Part shown: positions 25,844 through 33,401 of the stretch, one piece after another | How the letters are laid out: every line of letters starts with the position of its first letter | How positions within the stretch are numbered: position 1 is the first letter of the stretch | Assembly: GCF_902150035.1 (NCBI RefSeq) | Contig: NZ_LR597517.1 | Coordinates: 1-33,410, forward strand | Length of the DNA: 33,410 nt | Source of the DNA: Enorma burkinafasonensis | GTDB lineage: Bacteria; Actinomycetota; Coriobacteriia; Coriobacteriales; Coriobacteriaceae | Direction of reading: 5' to 3' | Made by a program: the position numbers and the translations under genes | Notes under the pieces: model-generated | Database searches by the model: none | What the model was told of the DNA's origin: nothing | What the model saw: only the letters and a program-made list of their open reading frames with translations

Positions 25844-26506
25844 CTACACCTTGAGGACGTCCAGGATCCCCGGAATCTCGTCCACCATGAAGTCGGCGCC
25901 CTCCTGCGTGAAGGCGAAGCGCTCCTCGCGCTTGGCGATGACGGTGAGGCCGGCGCGCTTGGCCGCGGTGATGCCGTAGTCGGAGTCCTCCACGGCGATG
26001 CAGTCCTCGGCGGGCAGGCCGAGCTCGTCGATGGCATGCAGGTAGATAGCCGGGTTGGGCTTGCTCTGATGGAAGTCCTCGCCGCTCACCAGAAGCTCGA
26101 AGCGGTCCTTGATGCCGCACTGCTCGAGCACCTGCACGATATTGTCCTTCGGCGAGGACGAGGCCAGCGCGAGCCGCCATCCCTGCTGCTTGAGGGCGGC
26201 GAGTGTCTCGGGCACGCCGGGGTTTCTGATCGTCGCGTAGTCGAAGGTCTCGCCGCCGATCTCGATGAACACCTCGTGGTCGATCTCGCGGCCGGAGCGC
26301 TTCTCGCCCGTCGCGCGCTCCCACCACTCCGAGAACATGCGGCGGCTGTCCTGGCCGGACGCGCCCGCGATGATGTTGTACTCCTCGTCGGTGACCGGGA
26401 TCCCGTGCGCCGTGAAGTAGGTGCGGATGGCATCCTGGTAGACGCGCTCGCTGTCTACGAGCACGCCGTCCATGTCGAAGATGATCGCCTTCTTGTCGGT
26501 GAGCAT
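25844..26506 (-). CDS. HAD-superfamily phosphatase/phosphomutase, beta-PGM-like
   Basis: A 220-residue haloacid-dehalogenase-type hydrolase. Motif I is DMDGVLVDSE (nucleophile Asp11, acid/base Asp13), motif II LASSSP (Ser about 116), motif III Lys149 (HQSKPNP) and motif IV VEDSDYGI (Glu173/Asp174). The helical cap between motifs I and II places it with beta-phosphoglucomutase-like enzymes and sugar-phosphate phosphatases. ATG follows AAGGGG. It lies 18 bases after an unknown membrane protein gene and at the end of the SIS-domain cluster, so a sugar-phosphate substrate from that pathway is a reasonable guess, not a demonstration. Confidence 0.88.
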   Translation of the reverse strand: MLTDKKAIIFDMDGVLVDSERVYQDAIRTYFTAHGIPVTDEEYNIIAGASGQDSRRMFSEWWERATGEKRSGREIDHEVFIEIGGETFDYATIRNPGVPETLAALKQQGWRLALASSSPKDNIVQVLEQCGIKDRFELLVSGEDFHQSKPNPAIYLHAIDELGLPAEDCIAVEDSDYGITAAKRAGLTVIAKREERFAFTQEGADFMVDEIPGILDVLKV

Positions 26507-26524
26507 ACGCCCCTTCCCCCTTGA

Positions 26525-27112
26525 TCAGTTCTTGCCGAACGGCCGGAAGATGAGGCCGTTCGAGCGCAGCACTTCCAGATACCGCGGATGCCAGCGCTCC
26601 TCCCAGGCGCGCACCCGCTCCTTGAGCTGCGGCGAGACGTAGATGTTGATGGTCGGCACGATGCCTATGTGCTCGGGGTCGCCGTCGTAGGTCACGTAGA
26701 AGAACGTGCCGGGCGCGGGCCGGTCCACGCCCTCGACGATGTCCTCCACGACGGTGCACGCGAGCTCCTCGCCCGCATCGGTGAACACCGTGAGGTCGAA
26801 GGTGAACAGATGGTGCTTGGCGAGGCAGAAGTCGCGCACATCGCGCAGCGGGGTCACGCGCTCGACGCGCGCGAGGGCGACCTTGCCCGCCGCGACCATC
26901 GAGTGGATCATGACCGCCTCGGTATGGCGCACCACGGCGCGGATGGCCACGTAGCAGATGCCGGTGAGCGCGATGAAGATGCCCGCCACCCCGATCATGC
27001 TGCCGTCGGCGTAGGCGACGATCAGGTTGTACCCCAAAAACAGCAGCACGGCCAGCGCGAGCACGATGGCGAGCACGATGATGTTCTGGCGTTTGCGGGC
27101 AGCTTCGTACAT
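26525..27112 (-). CDS. Unknown membrane protein with a C-terminal soluble domain
   Basis: A 195-residue protein I do not recognise. Two hydrophobic segments (about 10-33 and 38-60) are separated by a short YADGS loop. A mixed alpha/beta soluble domain follows, with FTFDLTVFTDAGEELACTVVEDIVEG and FFYVTYDGDPEHIGIVPTINIYV, which resembles a beta-barrel or DUF3592-like membrane-associated domain, but this is weak. ATG 27110-27112 follows TAGGAG. It lies 102 bases downstream of the last SIS gene and 18 bases upstream of the HAD gene, all on one strand. Confidence 0.7.
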   Translation of the reverse strand: MYEAARKRQNIIVLAIVLALAVLLFLGYNLIVAYADGSMIGVAGIFIALTGICYVAIRAVVRHTEAVMIHSMVAAGKVALARVERVTPLRDVRDFCLAKHHLFTFDLTVFTDAGEELACTVVEDIVEGVDRPAPGTFFYVTYDGDPEHIGIVPTINIYVSPQLKERVRAWEERWHPRYLEVLRSNGLIFRPFGKN

Positions 27113-27214
27113 GGACGCTCCTAATCCTTCCGGCCCCGGCCGCGACCGGCCCCGACCTCCGGCAGCGCGAGGCGACGCGCACGCGCGCCGCCCCTGCCGC
27201 GCCGGCCTGGGACC

Positions 27215-28336
27215 CTAGTCCTCCTCGGCCGGATGCTCCGCGCGGAACTCCTCCGTGCGGAAATCGATGACCTTGTTCATCTCGTAGTACAGCGGATGCG
27301 AGGGCAGGCTGTCAAGGTCGCTCGACAGCGTGGACGCGACCGTCTGGAACACGGGCAGGCAGTACAGGAAGGTGAAGGGCTCCTCGCCCTCGATGGGCAG
27401 CGCCACCACGCGCGGGTCGGCAAGCTCCTCCTCGGAGCAGAGCGCCTCGGGCTTCACGAGGTAGGCGTTGGGCGTCACCTTGCAGAGCGCCTGGTGCACG
27501 CGGCGCGCGTGCGCCGTCGTCTCGTCGCCGCCGTCGATGACGAAGGCGGTGTAGCGCGGGCTCAGCTGGAGCGCCGGGCCGTGCAGGAACTCGTCCTGCT
27601 CGTAGGCGACCGCGAGCACCTTCACCGTCTCGCCGATCTTGAGCGCGCCCTCGAGCGCCGTGCCGTAGTTGCTGCCGCAGCCGAGCACGTAGACGCGGTC
27701 CATCTGCATGAGCTGCTGGTAGACGCGGGCGATGAAGGCGTCGGCGCGCTCGAGCACCGTGCCGTGGGCGGCGATGGCGCGCTCGATGCCCGCGACGCAC
27801 GCGGCGAGGGTGCCCTCCGCGCCGCCGAGCTCGGCAACACGGGCGGCGAACTGCATGAGGTAGGTGGCGAGCGACATCGGACCGAAGGTCACGTAGCCCA
27901 CGGCCTCCTCGCCGCAGCCCCAGTTGTAGACCTCGTCGGACACGCGGGCGCAGTCGCAGTCCGTGATGGTGGTCAGTAGGCGCGGCACGGCGCCGGCGGC
28001 GGCCACCGCCTTGAGCGCATCGATGCAGTTGACGCTCGCGCCGGACTGCGAGACCACGAGCACGAAGTCGTCGGCGCCGGTGAGCTTTGACTCGTAGTGC
28101 GCGAACGTGAACGGGAACACGACCTCGACGGGGATGCCGAGGGTCTGGGCGAGATACGGGCGGGCGCACATCGACGCCGTGTAGCTCGACCCCGAGGCGA
28201 CGAGCACCAGGCGGCGCCACGTACGCGCGGCGAAGGCCGCCGAGAGCCCGCCGATGAGCTCATCGGCATGCTCGATCTGGCCGCGCACCGCAGCCGGGGT
28301 CATCTCGATGCAATCGCGCATGGTCGTCTTGGACAT
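27215..28336 (-). CDS. SIS-domain sugar isomerase/deglycase (GlmS-isomerase-like)
   Basis: A 373-residue protein with two SIS (sugar isomerase) domains. The first has VASGSSYTASM and VVSQSGASVN for phosphosugar binding. The second has GCGSNYGTALEGALKIGETV, which resembles GlmS, and DEFLHGPALQL, where the HGP triad is the GlmS/deglycase catalytic-loop signature. No glutaminase domain is present. It is a clear paralogue of the protein encoded at 29624-30736. Known relatives split phosphorylated fructosyl- or glucosyl-amines, or deaminate amino sugars. ATG 28334-28336 follows GGAGG; a long upstream extension was discarded. It is the sixth gene of the cluster in transcription order. Confidence 0.82.
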   Translation of the reverse strand: MSKTTMRDCIEMTPAAVRGQIEHADELIGGLSAAFAARTWRRLVLVASGSSYTASMCARPYLAQTLGIPVEVVFPFTFAHYESKLTGADDFVLVVSQSGASVNCIDALKAVAAAGAVPRLLTTITDCDCARVSDEVYNWGCGEEAVGYVTFGPMSLATYLMQFAARVAELGGAEGTLAACVAGIERAIAAHGTVLERADAFIARVYQQLMQMDRVYVLGCGSNYGTALEGALKIGETVKVLAVAYEQDEFLHGPALQLSPRYTAFVIDGGDETTAHARRVHQALCKVTPNAYLVKPEALCSEEELADPRVVALPIEGEEPFTFLYCLPVFQTVASTLSSDLDSLPSHPLYYEMNKVIDFRTEEFRAEHPAEED

Positions 28337-28351
28337 GGGGACCTCCAAGTT

Positions 28352-28379
28352 CTGCGAAGGGATTCCTGCGAGGGGATTC
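28352..28379. repeat. 14-bp tandem duplication between two SIS genes
   Basis: CTGCGAAGGGATTC is followed directly by CTGCGAGGGGATTC, one mismatch, in the 95-base gap upstream of a SIS gene's ribosome site. It looks like a recent small duplication. The rest of the gap contains a short CCGCAC/GTGCGG hairpin and nothing else recognisable. Confidence 0.55.
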
Positions 28380-28431
28380 ATGCCGGCCGCGCGTGCCCCT
28401 AGCCGGGCTCCGCACGGCCGGCGGTGCGGCA

Positions 28432-29493
28432 CTAGACCGTGACCGTATGCTTGGACACGCCCTCCGGGTGGTCCGGGTCGTAGCCTCGAGAGAGGGAGAG
28501 CAGGCAGGCGAACATCTGGGAGATGACCGCGCAGCACAGCACCGCGCGAAGCCCGTCGAACTCGGCGGGGATGACGATCTGCTGCTCCCCCTTCCCAGCG
28601 ATATCGGGGTCGTTGGTGACGACCGTCGCGAAGATCTTGCGCTCCTCATGCATCCGGTCGAGCAGGTCGACGATACTGTCGTTGGTCTGCCGGTCGGCGA
28701 TGAAGAAGAGGGCGGGCACGAACCGCTGCGTCGTGGCGATGGGGCCGTGCTGGTAATCGCTCGCCGCATAGCAGCGGGCGTCGAAGTAGCTGGTCTCCTG
28801 GATCTTGAGCTCGGTCTCGGTCGCCAGGCCGTAGAGCAGGCCGCGCCCGAAGACGAGCATGTGCGAGCCGTTGCGGTAGGCGGGGATGACCGCGCGCACC
28901 TGGTCCTCGAGCTCATAGGAGGCACGGACCACGTCGGCGGCATCGTCGAGCGCGGCGAGCAGCTCCTCGTCGCCCGAGATATAGGCCGCGAGCCCCACCA
29001 CGAGCACGAGCTGCGTCATGTAGGACTTGGCCGCGGTGATGGAGAGCTCGGGCCCGCAGGCGTTGTTCATGCGCACGTGGCCGATGCCGGCCATGATGCT
29101 GCCCGGCTCGTTGGTGATCGAGACGCACACGCCGCCGTCATCGACGCACTTGCGCATGACCTCGTAGCAGTCCTGGGCGCCGCCGGACTGGCTGATGCCC
29201 ACCACGAGCGCGTGGGAAAGGTCGGGGCCGGCGCCGTAGCAGGTCACCGTCGAGGGAAGCGCGATGGTCGACACCATCCCCGTCTTGGTCTCGAACACGT
29301 AGCGTCCCACCTGGGCGGCGTGCTCGCTGCTGCCGCGCGCGGCGAAGACGACGGTCTTGATGCCGCGCTCGCGCACGAGGTTCGCCGCCTCCTGCAGCTT
29401 CGCGCGGTTCTCGCGCAGGCAGGCCTCGATGCAGTCGGCCTGCTCGTGGATCTCGCTCCACATGAGCGAGCTGGTGGTGTCCAGATTGAGCAC
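28432..29493 (-). CDS. SIS-domain protein, amino-sugar-phosphate deaminase/isomerase-like
   Basis: A 353-residue double-SIS protein distinct from its neighbours. Signatures are FAARGSSEHAAQVGRY, GISQSGGAQDCYEVM (first SIS phosphosugar loop), FGRGLLYGLATETELKIQETSY and SDYQHGPIA in the second SIS domain. The C-terminus, DPDHPEGVSKHTVTV, resembles the end of NagB-II/GlmD-type glucosamine-6-phosphate deaminases and AgaS-like proteins. It may therefore deaminate or isomerise an amino-sugar phosphate, or act as a deglycase. The start is GTG 29491-29493 with AAAGGAG upstream. A terminator hairpin lies directly upstream, between it and the preceding SIS gene. Confidence 0.82.
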   Translation of the reverse strand: MLNLDTTSSLMWSEIHEQADCIEACLRENRAKLQEAANLVRERGIKTVVFAARGSSEHAAQVGRYVFETKTGMVSTIALPSTVTCYGAGPDLSHALVVGISQSGGAQDCYEVMRKCVDDGGVCVSITNEPGSIMAGIGHVRMNNACGPELSITAAKSYMTQLVLVVGLAAYISGDEELLAALDDAADVVRASYELEDQVRAVIPAYRNGSHMLVFGRGLLYGLATETELKIQETSYFDARCYAASDYQHGPIATTQRFVPALFFIADRQTNDSIVDLLDRMHEERKIFATVVTNDPDIAGKGEQQIVIPAEFDGLRAVLCCAVISQMFACLLSLSRGYDPDHPEGVSKHTVTV

Positions 29494-29516
29494 GGTGCTC
29501 TCCTTTCGTCGGACAC

Positions 29517-29547
29517 AAAAAGGGCGGACGCGTCTTCGCGCCCGCCC
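29517..29547 (-). terminator. Internal terminator within the SIS cluster
   Basis: On the minus strand GGGCGGGCGCG and CGCGTCCGCCC form an 11-position stem (one G-U) with loop AAGA, followed by TTTTT. It lies between two same-strand SIS genes. Only about 25 bases separate the U-tract from the next start codon, too few for a new promoter, so downstream expression probably depends on read-through. Confidence 0.8.
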
Positions 29548-29623
29548 GATACGGTATCGCCCTGGTAGGGCGGGGACGTGCGGCGGAACGGTGCGCGCCC
29601 TGGCCATGGTCCTGGGTTCGACC

Positions 29624-30736
29624 CTAGTTGGGCATGATCTGGTCGATCTTGTCCGTCTTGGTGCTGATCGCGTCGCGGAAGCGCTCCTCGAACAGCGGAT
29701 GCTTCTCCCAGCGATGCAGGTCGGTCGTCGCCTGGTGGGCGATGATCTGGTAGAACGGCAGCACGTAGAGCGGCATCATGAGCGGCTCTTTGATGTCGAA
29801 CGGCATGCGGATGGCATGGTTGTCGTCGACGCGGTCGGAGTTGGTCACGATGAAGGCGTGGTCGGTCACTGTGCGCGCCGCGAGGTAGATGTCGACCAGG
29901 CGGTCGGAGCCCTCGGTGAGGTGGTCGATGCACACGACGGTGTAGTTGGGCGTGAGCTGCAGGTTGGGCCCGTGGATCCACTCCTCACCCTCGTAGGCGA
30001 AGCTCGGGATCTGGATGGTCTCGCCGAACTTGAGCGCGCCCTCGCAGGTGATGCCGTAGCCCTGCAGGAAGCCGCAGTGGTTCACGACGGTCATCGAGGT
30101 GAAGTCGGCCTTGTGGCGCTTGTAGAGCTCCCAGGTCTCCTTCTGGATGATCTCGTGGCGGCGCGGGGCGTCGGCCATCTCCTCGAGCAGCGCGGCGCGC
30201 TCCTCGGCCGTCACGGTGCCGGTGCGCACGCCGGCCTCGATGGCGAAGAGCATGAGGAACTGCGCGAGGGTGGTCACGCCCTTGGTGACGTAGCCCACGG
30301 TCTCCACGCCCACGCCGTAGTCCACGACGAGGTCCGCGTGGTCCTTGAAGTCGGACTCGACGTTGCCGGTGAGGCCGATGGCGGTGATGCCGAGCTTGCG
30401 GAGCTCGTCGAGCGCCTCGATGGAGTTGGTGGAGCAGCCGCTCTGCGAGATGACGAAGACGAAGTCGTCCTCATGCAGGTCGTGCTCGCCGTAGATGAAG
30501 GTCGACGGGGTCACGATCTTGACCTCGCGCTTGAGGTACTTCCTCATGAAGTAGCGGGCGCACTGCGCGCCGTTGGAGCTGGAGCCGCACGCGACGATCC
30601 AGATGGCGTGGCAGTTCTTCTTGGCGTAGAGGTCGACCAGCTCGCCCGTGAGCTCCTCGGCGCGCTCGACGTTGAGCTTGAGCTGGGCGGGGGTCTCCTC
30701 GATATAGGTGAGCATCGTGGGGGTTGCGTCTGCCAT
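29624..30736 (-). CDS. SIS-domain sugar-amine deglycase-like protein
   Basis: A 370-residue double-SIS protein. The first domain has VACGSSSNGAQCARYF and VISQSGCSTNSIEAL. The second has FLQGYGITCEGALKFGETIQIP and EEWIHGPNLQLTPNY. It is paralogous to the protein at 27215-28336 and shares the GlmS-isomerase fold without the glutaminase domain. Its position next to a mannose-family EIIA and FrlB/FrlD-like genes suggests a role like the gluco-/fructoselysine-6-phosphate deglycases of PTS-linked Amadori pathways. The exact amine and sugar cannot be read from sequence. ATG 30734-30736 follows AGGAGG; an upstream start 14 codons earlier was discarded. An internal terminator follows its stop. Confidence 0.83.
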   Translation of the reverse strand: MADATPTMLTYIEETPAQLKLNVERAEELTGELVDLYAKKNCHAIWIVACGSSSNGAQCARYFMRKYLKREVKIVTPSTFIYGEHDLHEDDFVFVISQSGCSTNSIEALDELRKLGITAIGLTGNVESDFKDHADLVVDYGVGVETVGYVTKGVTTLAQFLMLFAIEAGVRTGTVTAEERAALLEEMADAPRRHEIIQKETWELYKRHKADFTSMTVVNHCGFLQGYGITCEGALKFGETIQIPSFAYEGEEWIHGPNLQLTPNYTVVCIDHLTEGSDRLVDIYLAARTVTDHAFIVTNSDRVDDNHAIRMPFDIKEPLMMPLYVLPFYQIIAHQATTDLHRWEKHPLFEERFRDAISTKTDKIDQIMPN

Positions 30737-30772
30737 GGTTCCTCCTGTAGACGAAAGCGGACACGTACCGCA

Positions 30773-30787
30773 ATACATTCTAATACA
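30773..30787. promoter_or_regulatory. AT-rich motif shared with the cluster promoter
   Basis: ATACATTCTAATACA lies in the 72-base gap upstream of the SIS gene and matches ATACAACATAATACA at 33231-33245 in 12 of 15 positions. AT-rich blocks are rare in this window, so the shared motif may be a second binding site for the cluster's regulator. Confidence 0.4.
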
Positions 30788-30808
30788 AGCTAGGTCGCAC
30801 GGACCCGC

Positions 30809-31246
30809 TTAGAGCTCCTCGTCCTCGTCGGATTCCGTGAACGGTATGAGCTCGAACTTGGTCGCACCGGTATGCGCCTCGCCGAGCACCTGCTCCGCGA
30901 GCTCGTCGATATCGGTCGCGCCGGCATGCGCGAAGTAGGCCGAGATGAGCAGCGCCAGGTTGGTACCGGTCACCACGCGGACGCGCGGGTTCTCGGTCGC
31001 GATGGTCGCGGCGGCCTTGAAAGGCGAGCCGCCCAAGATGTCCGTGCACACGAGCACGCCCGCGGCGTCTGCGAAGGAGTCGACGGCGGTGGCGATCGCC
31101 GCCTCGAGCTCCTCGGGTGCCTGCGTGCCCTCGTAATCGATGACCTTGACGTCTTGGAGCGTGCCCGCGAGCAGCTCGAGCGCCGAGGTCACTCCCGTCG
31201 CGAAGTGCGCGTGTCCCGTGACGATCAATCCGATCATGTCATTCAT
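30809..31246 (-). CDS. PTS mannose-family EIIA component
   Basis: A 145-residue cytosolic phosphocarrier of the mannose/fructose/sorbose PTS family. The active-site histidine is His12 in IVTGHAHFATG, and the second catalytic segment VCTDILGGSPFKAA contains the conserved Asp (D in TDILGG). The C-terminus is acidic. No EIIB, EIIC or EIID gene of this family is in the window, so the rest of the permease must be elsewhere. The start ATG 31244-31246 overlaps the end of the kinase gene (eight bases), with AGGAAAGGG immediately ahead; an in-frame ATG three codons later is a possible alternative. Confidence 0.92.
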   Translation of the reverse strand: MNDMIGLIVTGHAHFATGVTSALELLAGTLQDVKVIDYEGTQAPEELEAAIATAVDSFADAAGVLVCTDILGGSPFKAAATIATENPRVRVVTGTNLALLISAYFAHAGATDIDELAEQVLGEAHTGATKFELIPFTESDEDEEL

Positions 31247-32114
31247 CCCTTTCCTGGAACGAACCGTCTACGATGTCGAACGCATGGCCGAAGCCGCCCG
31301 CCTGCGCGCAGGCCTCCTTGGCGTGCGCGGCGGCCGCCGCAAGGGCGTGCTCAACCTGCCCCGCCGCGATGGCGGCGCCCTTATGCCAGCCGGAGGCGAT
31401 GAGGTCCAAGACGAGCGCCGTGATGAAGGCGTCGCCCGCACCCATGGTGTCCGCCGCGGAACCCTCGGAGCGCAGGCCCTCGTAGACGGCGCCGCCGGCG
31501 CAGAAGAGCGGGGAGTCCGCCCCGCGCGTCGCGAGCACGGCGCAGCCGATGCCCATCCGGTCGATCTCGGCGAGCACCTCGTCGCGGCTCATCCCGCTCA
31601 TCGAGAACTGGGCGATATCGACCGCGGGAAGCACCTGCGCTAGGTACTCCGGCGTGCGGTACTTGTCCTTCTCGCCGAAGTCGAAGACCACGATGCCCGG
31701 CACCCCGGCGAGCTTGGCGACCTCTTCGGGCATCTTGGCGTTGCAGCTCGTGAGGATCGCGTCGAACGTGGCGGCAAACTCCACGAGCTCCGGCGTGAGC
31801 GCGAGCGGTCCCGCCCAGTTTTCACCCAGGTCGTTGCGCTTCCAGTGCCGCTCACCGTCGATGACGTCCTCGATGCAGCACTTGGTCGTGCTCGCCCCGG
31901 GACGCGGGCAGTGCGCGGCATCGACGCCCTCGCGGACGAGGACGTCCATCATGGTCTCGCCCTTGGCATCGGTGCCCACGTTCCCCAGATAGGCGGCCTC
32001 GGCCCCCAGGCGGGCGGCGTTCACGGCGACGTTGACGGCGTTGCCGCCCGGGTAGGCCAGGTCCATGTTCTCGTAGACGTCGAAGACGTTGTCGCCGAGC
32101 CCCAGGACCCTCAT
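31239..32114 (-). CDS. frlD: PfkB-family sugar kinase, fructoselysine 6-kinase-like
   Basis: A 291-residue ribokinase-family kinase. The N-terminus GLGDNVFDVYENMDLAYPGGNAVNVAVNAARLG resembles FrlD (GDN..D.Y and GGNAVNVAV), with substrate-binding GGN at 23-25. The C-terminal PfkB signature DTMGAGDAFITA carries the catalytic Asp228 and the anion hole. In FrlD the product, fructoselysine 6-phosphate, is the substrate of FrlB, whose homologue is encoded immediately upstream. The ATG at 32112-32114 shares its A with the TGA stop of the preceding gene (TGATG), so translation is coupled. Another phosphosugar-amine substrate is possible. Confidence 0.82.
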   Translation of the reverse strand: MRVLGLGDNVFDVYENMDLAYPGGNAVNVAVNAARLGAEAAYLGNVGTDAKGETMMDVLVREGVDAAHCPRPGASTTKCCIEDVIDGERHWKRNDLGENWAGPLALTPELVEFAATFDAILTSCNAKMPEEVAKLAGVPGIVVFDFGEKDKYRTPEYLAQVLPAVDIAQFSMSGMSRDEVLAEIDRMGIGCAVLATRGADSPLFCAGGAVYEGLRSEGSAADTMGAGDAFITALVLDLIASGWHKGAAIAAGQVEHALAAAAAHAKEACAQAGGFGHAFDIVDGSFQERDE

Positions 32115-33118
32115 CAGTACTCGACCGTCCTGTAGTAGCGGCGGATGTCGAGCGAATGGCCGGTCAGGTGCTCCATGTTCTTGGAGATGCGCTGCAGCGC
32201 CGCGTTGGCGACGACCGGCCCCAGAAGCGGACGGAACTCGTCGGAGATGCCCGGCAGGTCGAAGTCGGCCATGTCGATGACGAAGTGCTTGTCGGAGTAC
32301 TGCTCGATGAACTTCTTCACGCGCAGGTCGAGCGCACGGGTCGCGCCTTCGCTCACGAGCAGGGTAACGCTCGTGTCCTTCTCGACGAGCTCGAGCGTGC
32401 CATGGAAGAAGTCGGGGCTCGAGACGGACTTGGTGCGGATCCACTGGCTCTCCTCGAGCACGCACATGGCGTAAGCGTAGCAGACCGGCCACAGCTCACC
32501 GGAGGCGATCCAGATGTTGTACGGGTCGTCATGCGTGGCCTTGCAGTACTCGATGGCGCGCGCATCGAACTGCTTGCGTACCGAGACGAGCGCCGCGGGC
32601 AGGTTGGCGAGCTCGTCGGCGAACTTCGCGTAGGCGTCGAAGTAGCCCTTGTTGGCGAGGATCTTGCCGATGATGAGGTAGAGCACGAACTCCTGCGGGC
32701 GGCCGTCGCCGTAGACGAAGGTGTAGTCGCTCAGCTCCTCGAGCGGCGAGGCCGGCTTGCCCACGACCGAGACGATGGTGACGCCGCGCTCGCGCAGCCA
32801 CTTGGCCGCCGCGACGGTCTCCTTCGTGTCGCCGGACTTGCTCGACATGAAGACGAGGGTGTCCTCAGAGATCTGGTTGTGCCCGGTGAGCACGAGCACG
32901 CCCGAGAGCACCGAGAACACGGGGATGTCGCTCATCTGGTCGATGAACGTCGCGAATGGGTCGAGCATGGCCTGCGATCCGCCGGAGGAGGACAGCAGGA
33001 TGTTCTTGAAGCCCTTCTCGCAGATGGCGTCGGCGATGCCCTCGAGCTCGGTGCGATGGCTGTAGATGCGATCCCCTTGGGCGAGCAGGGCCGCCTCATC
33101 GAACGTGACCATATCCAT
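32114..33118 (-). CDS. frlB: FrlB-like fructosamine-6-phosphate deglycase (SIS domain)
   Basis: A 334-residue SIS protein close in length to E. coli FrlB (340). It has the N-terminal phosphosugar site LLSSSGGSQAM, SSKSGDTKETVAAAKWL in the first SIS domain, and FFHGTLELVEKD, the counterpart of the FrlB RHGPLEIVE segment. The terminal residues RRYYRTVEY nearly match the FrlB C-terminus. Known FrlB cleaves fructoselysine 6-phosphate to glucose 6-phosphate and lysine. ATG 33116-33118 follows GGAGGGGAG. It is the first gene of the cluster, preceded by an AT-rich promoter with a 29-bp dyad. Confidence 0.82.
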   Translation of the reverse strand: MDMVTFDEAALLAQGDRIYSHRTELEGIADAICEKGFKNILLSSSGGSQAMLDPFATFIDQMSDIPVFSVLSGVLVLTGHNQISEDTLVFMSSKSGDTKETVAAAKWLRERGVTIVSVVGKPASPLEELSDYTFVYGDGRPQEFVLYLIIGKILANKGYFDAYAKFADELANLPAALVSVRKQFDARAIEYCKATHDDPYNIWIASGELWPVCYAYAMCVLEESQWIRTKSVSSPDFFHGTLELVEKDTSVTLLVSEGATRALDLRVKKFIEQYSDKHFVIDMADFDLPGISDEFRPLLGPVVANAALQRISKNMEHLTGHSLDIRRYYRTVEY

Positions 33119-33216
33119 GATGTCTCCCCTCCGCCGCGCTCCCCCGCACGGCTTCGATCTGGTCGCGCACGGCACCGCGCCGTGCGCTGAGCGGACGCCA
33201 CCGCTCGGTATAAGAC

Positions 33217-33252
33217 ATTATAGGACAACCATACAACATAATACAGGTTGTC
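33217..33252 (-). promoter_or_regulatory. Promoter and 29-bp dyad operator of the SIS/PTS cluster
   Basis: TATAAT on the minus strand (33217-33222) is a perfect -10. The -35 position has no consensus and is instead covered by a 29-bp dyad: GACAACC (33224-33230), the 15-bp AT-rich core ATACAACATAATACA and GGTTGTC (33246-33252). An operator overlapping the -35 would suit a repressor or activator, for example a GntR-type protein; the regulator is not identified. Confidence 0.6.
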
Positions 33253-33311
33253 ATACATTCACCGCGAGCGGTCCGTTCACGTCCCTTGATTATCAACTTT
33301 ATCCGAACACC

Positions 33312-33349
33312 TCCCACATTCATCCGCACATGTGCGGATGAATGTGGGA
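33312..33349. repeat. 38-bp perfect palindrome in the divergent intergenic region
   Basis: The arm TCCCACATTCATCCGCACA (33312-33330) is followed with no spacer by its exact complement (33331-33349). No U-tract follows on either strand. It lies between the cluster promoter and the start of a divergent plus-strand gene, so a role as protein-binding site, cruciform or leader hairpin is possible. Confidence 0.85.
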
Positions 33350-33363
33350 ACCCGATACCCTGA

Positions 33364-33382
33364 GGGCCGGATCGGCCGGCCC
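33364..33382 (+). promoter_or_regulatory. Leader hairpin before the divergent plus-strand gene
   Basis: GGGCCGG, loop ATCGG, CCGGCCC forms a seven-base-pair GC stem ending nine bases before the GGAGG ribosome site of the gene that starts at 33402. It has no U-tract. It could modulate translation or be chance. Confidence 0.35.
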
Positions 33383-33401
33383 CGGGAGATCGGAGGACGG
33401 C

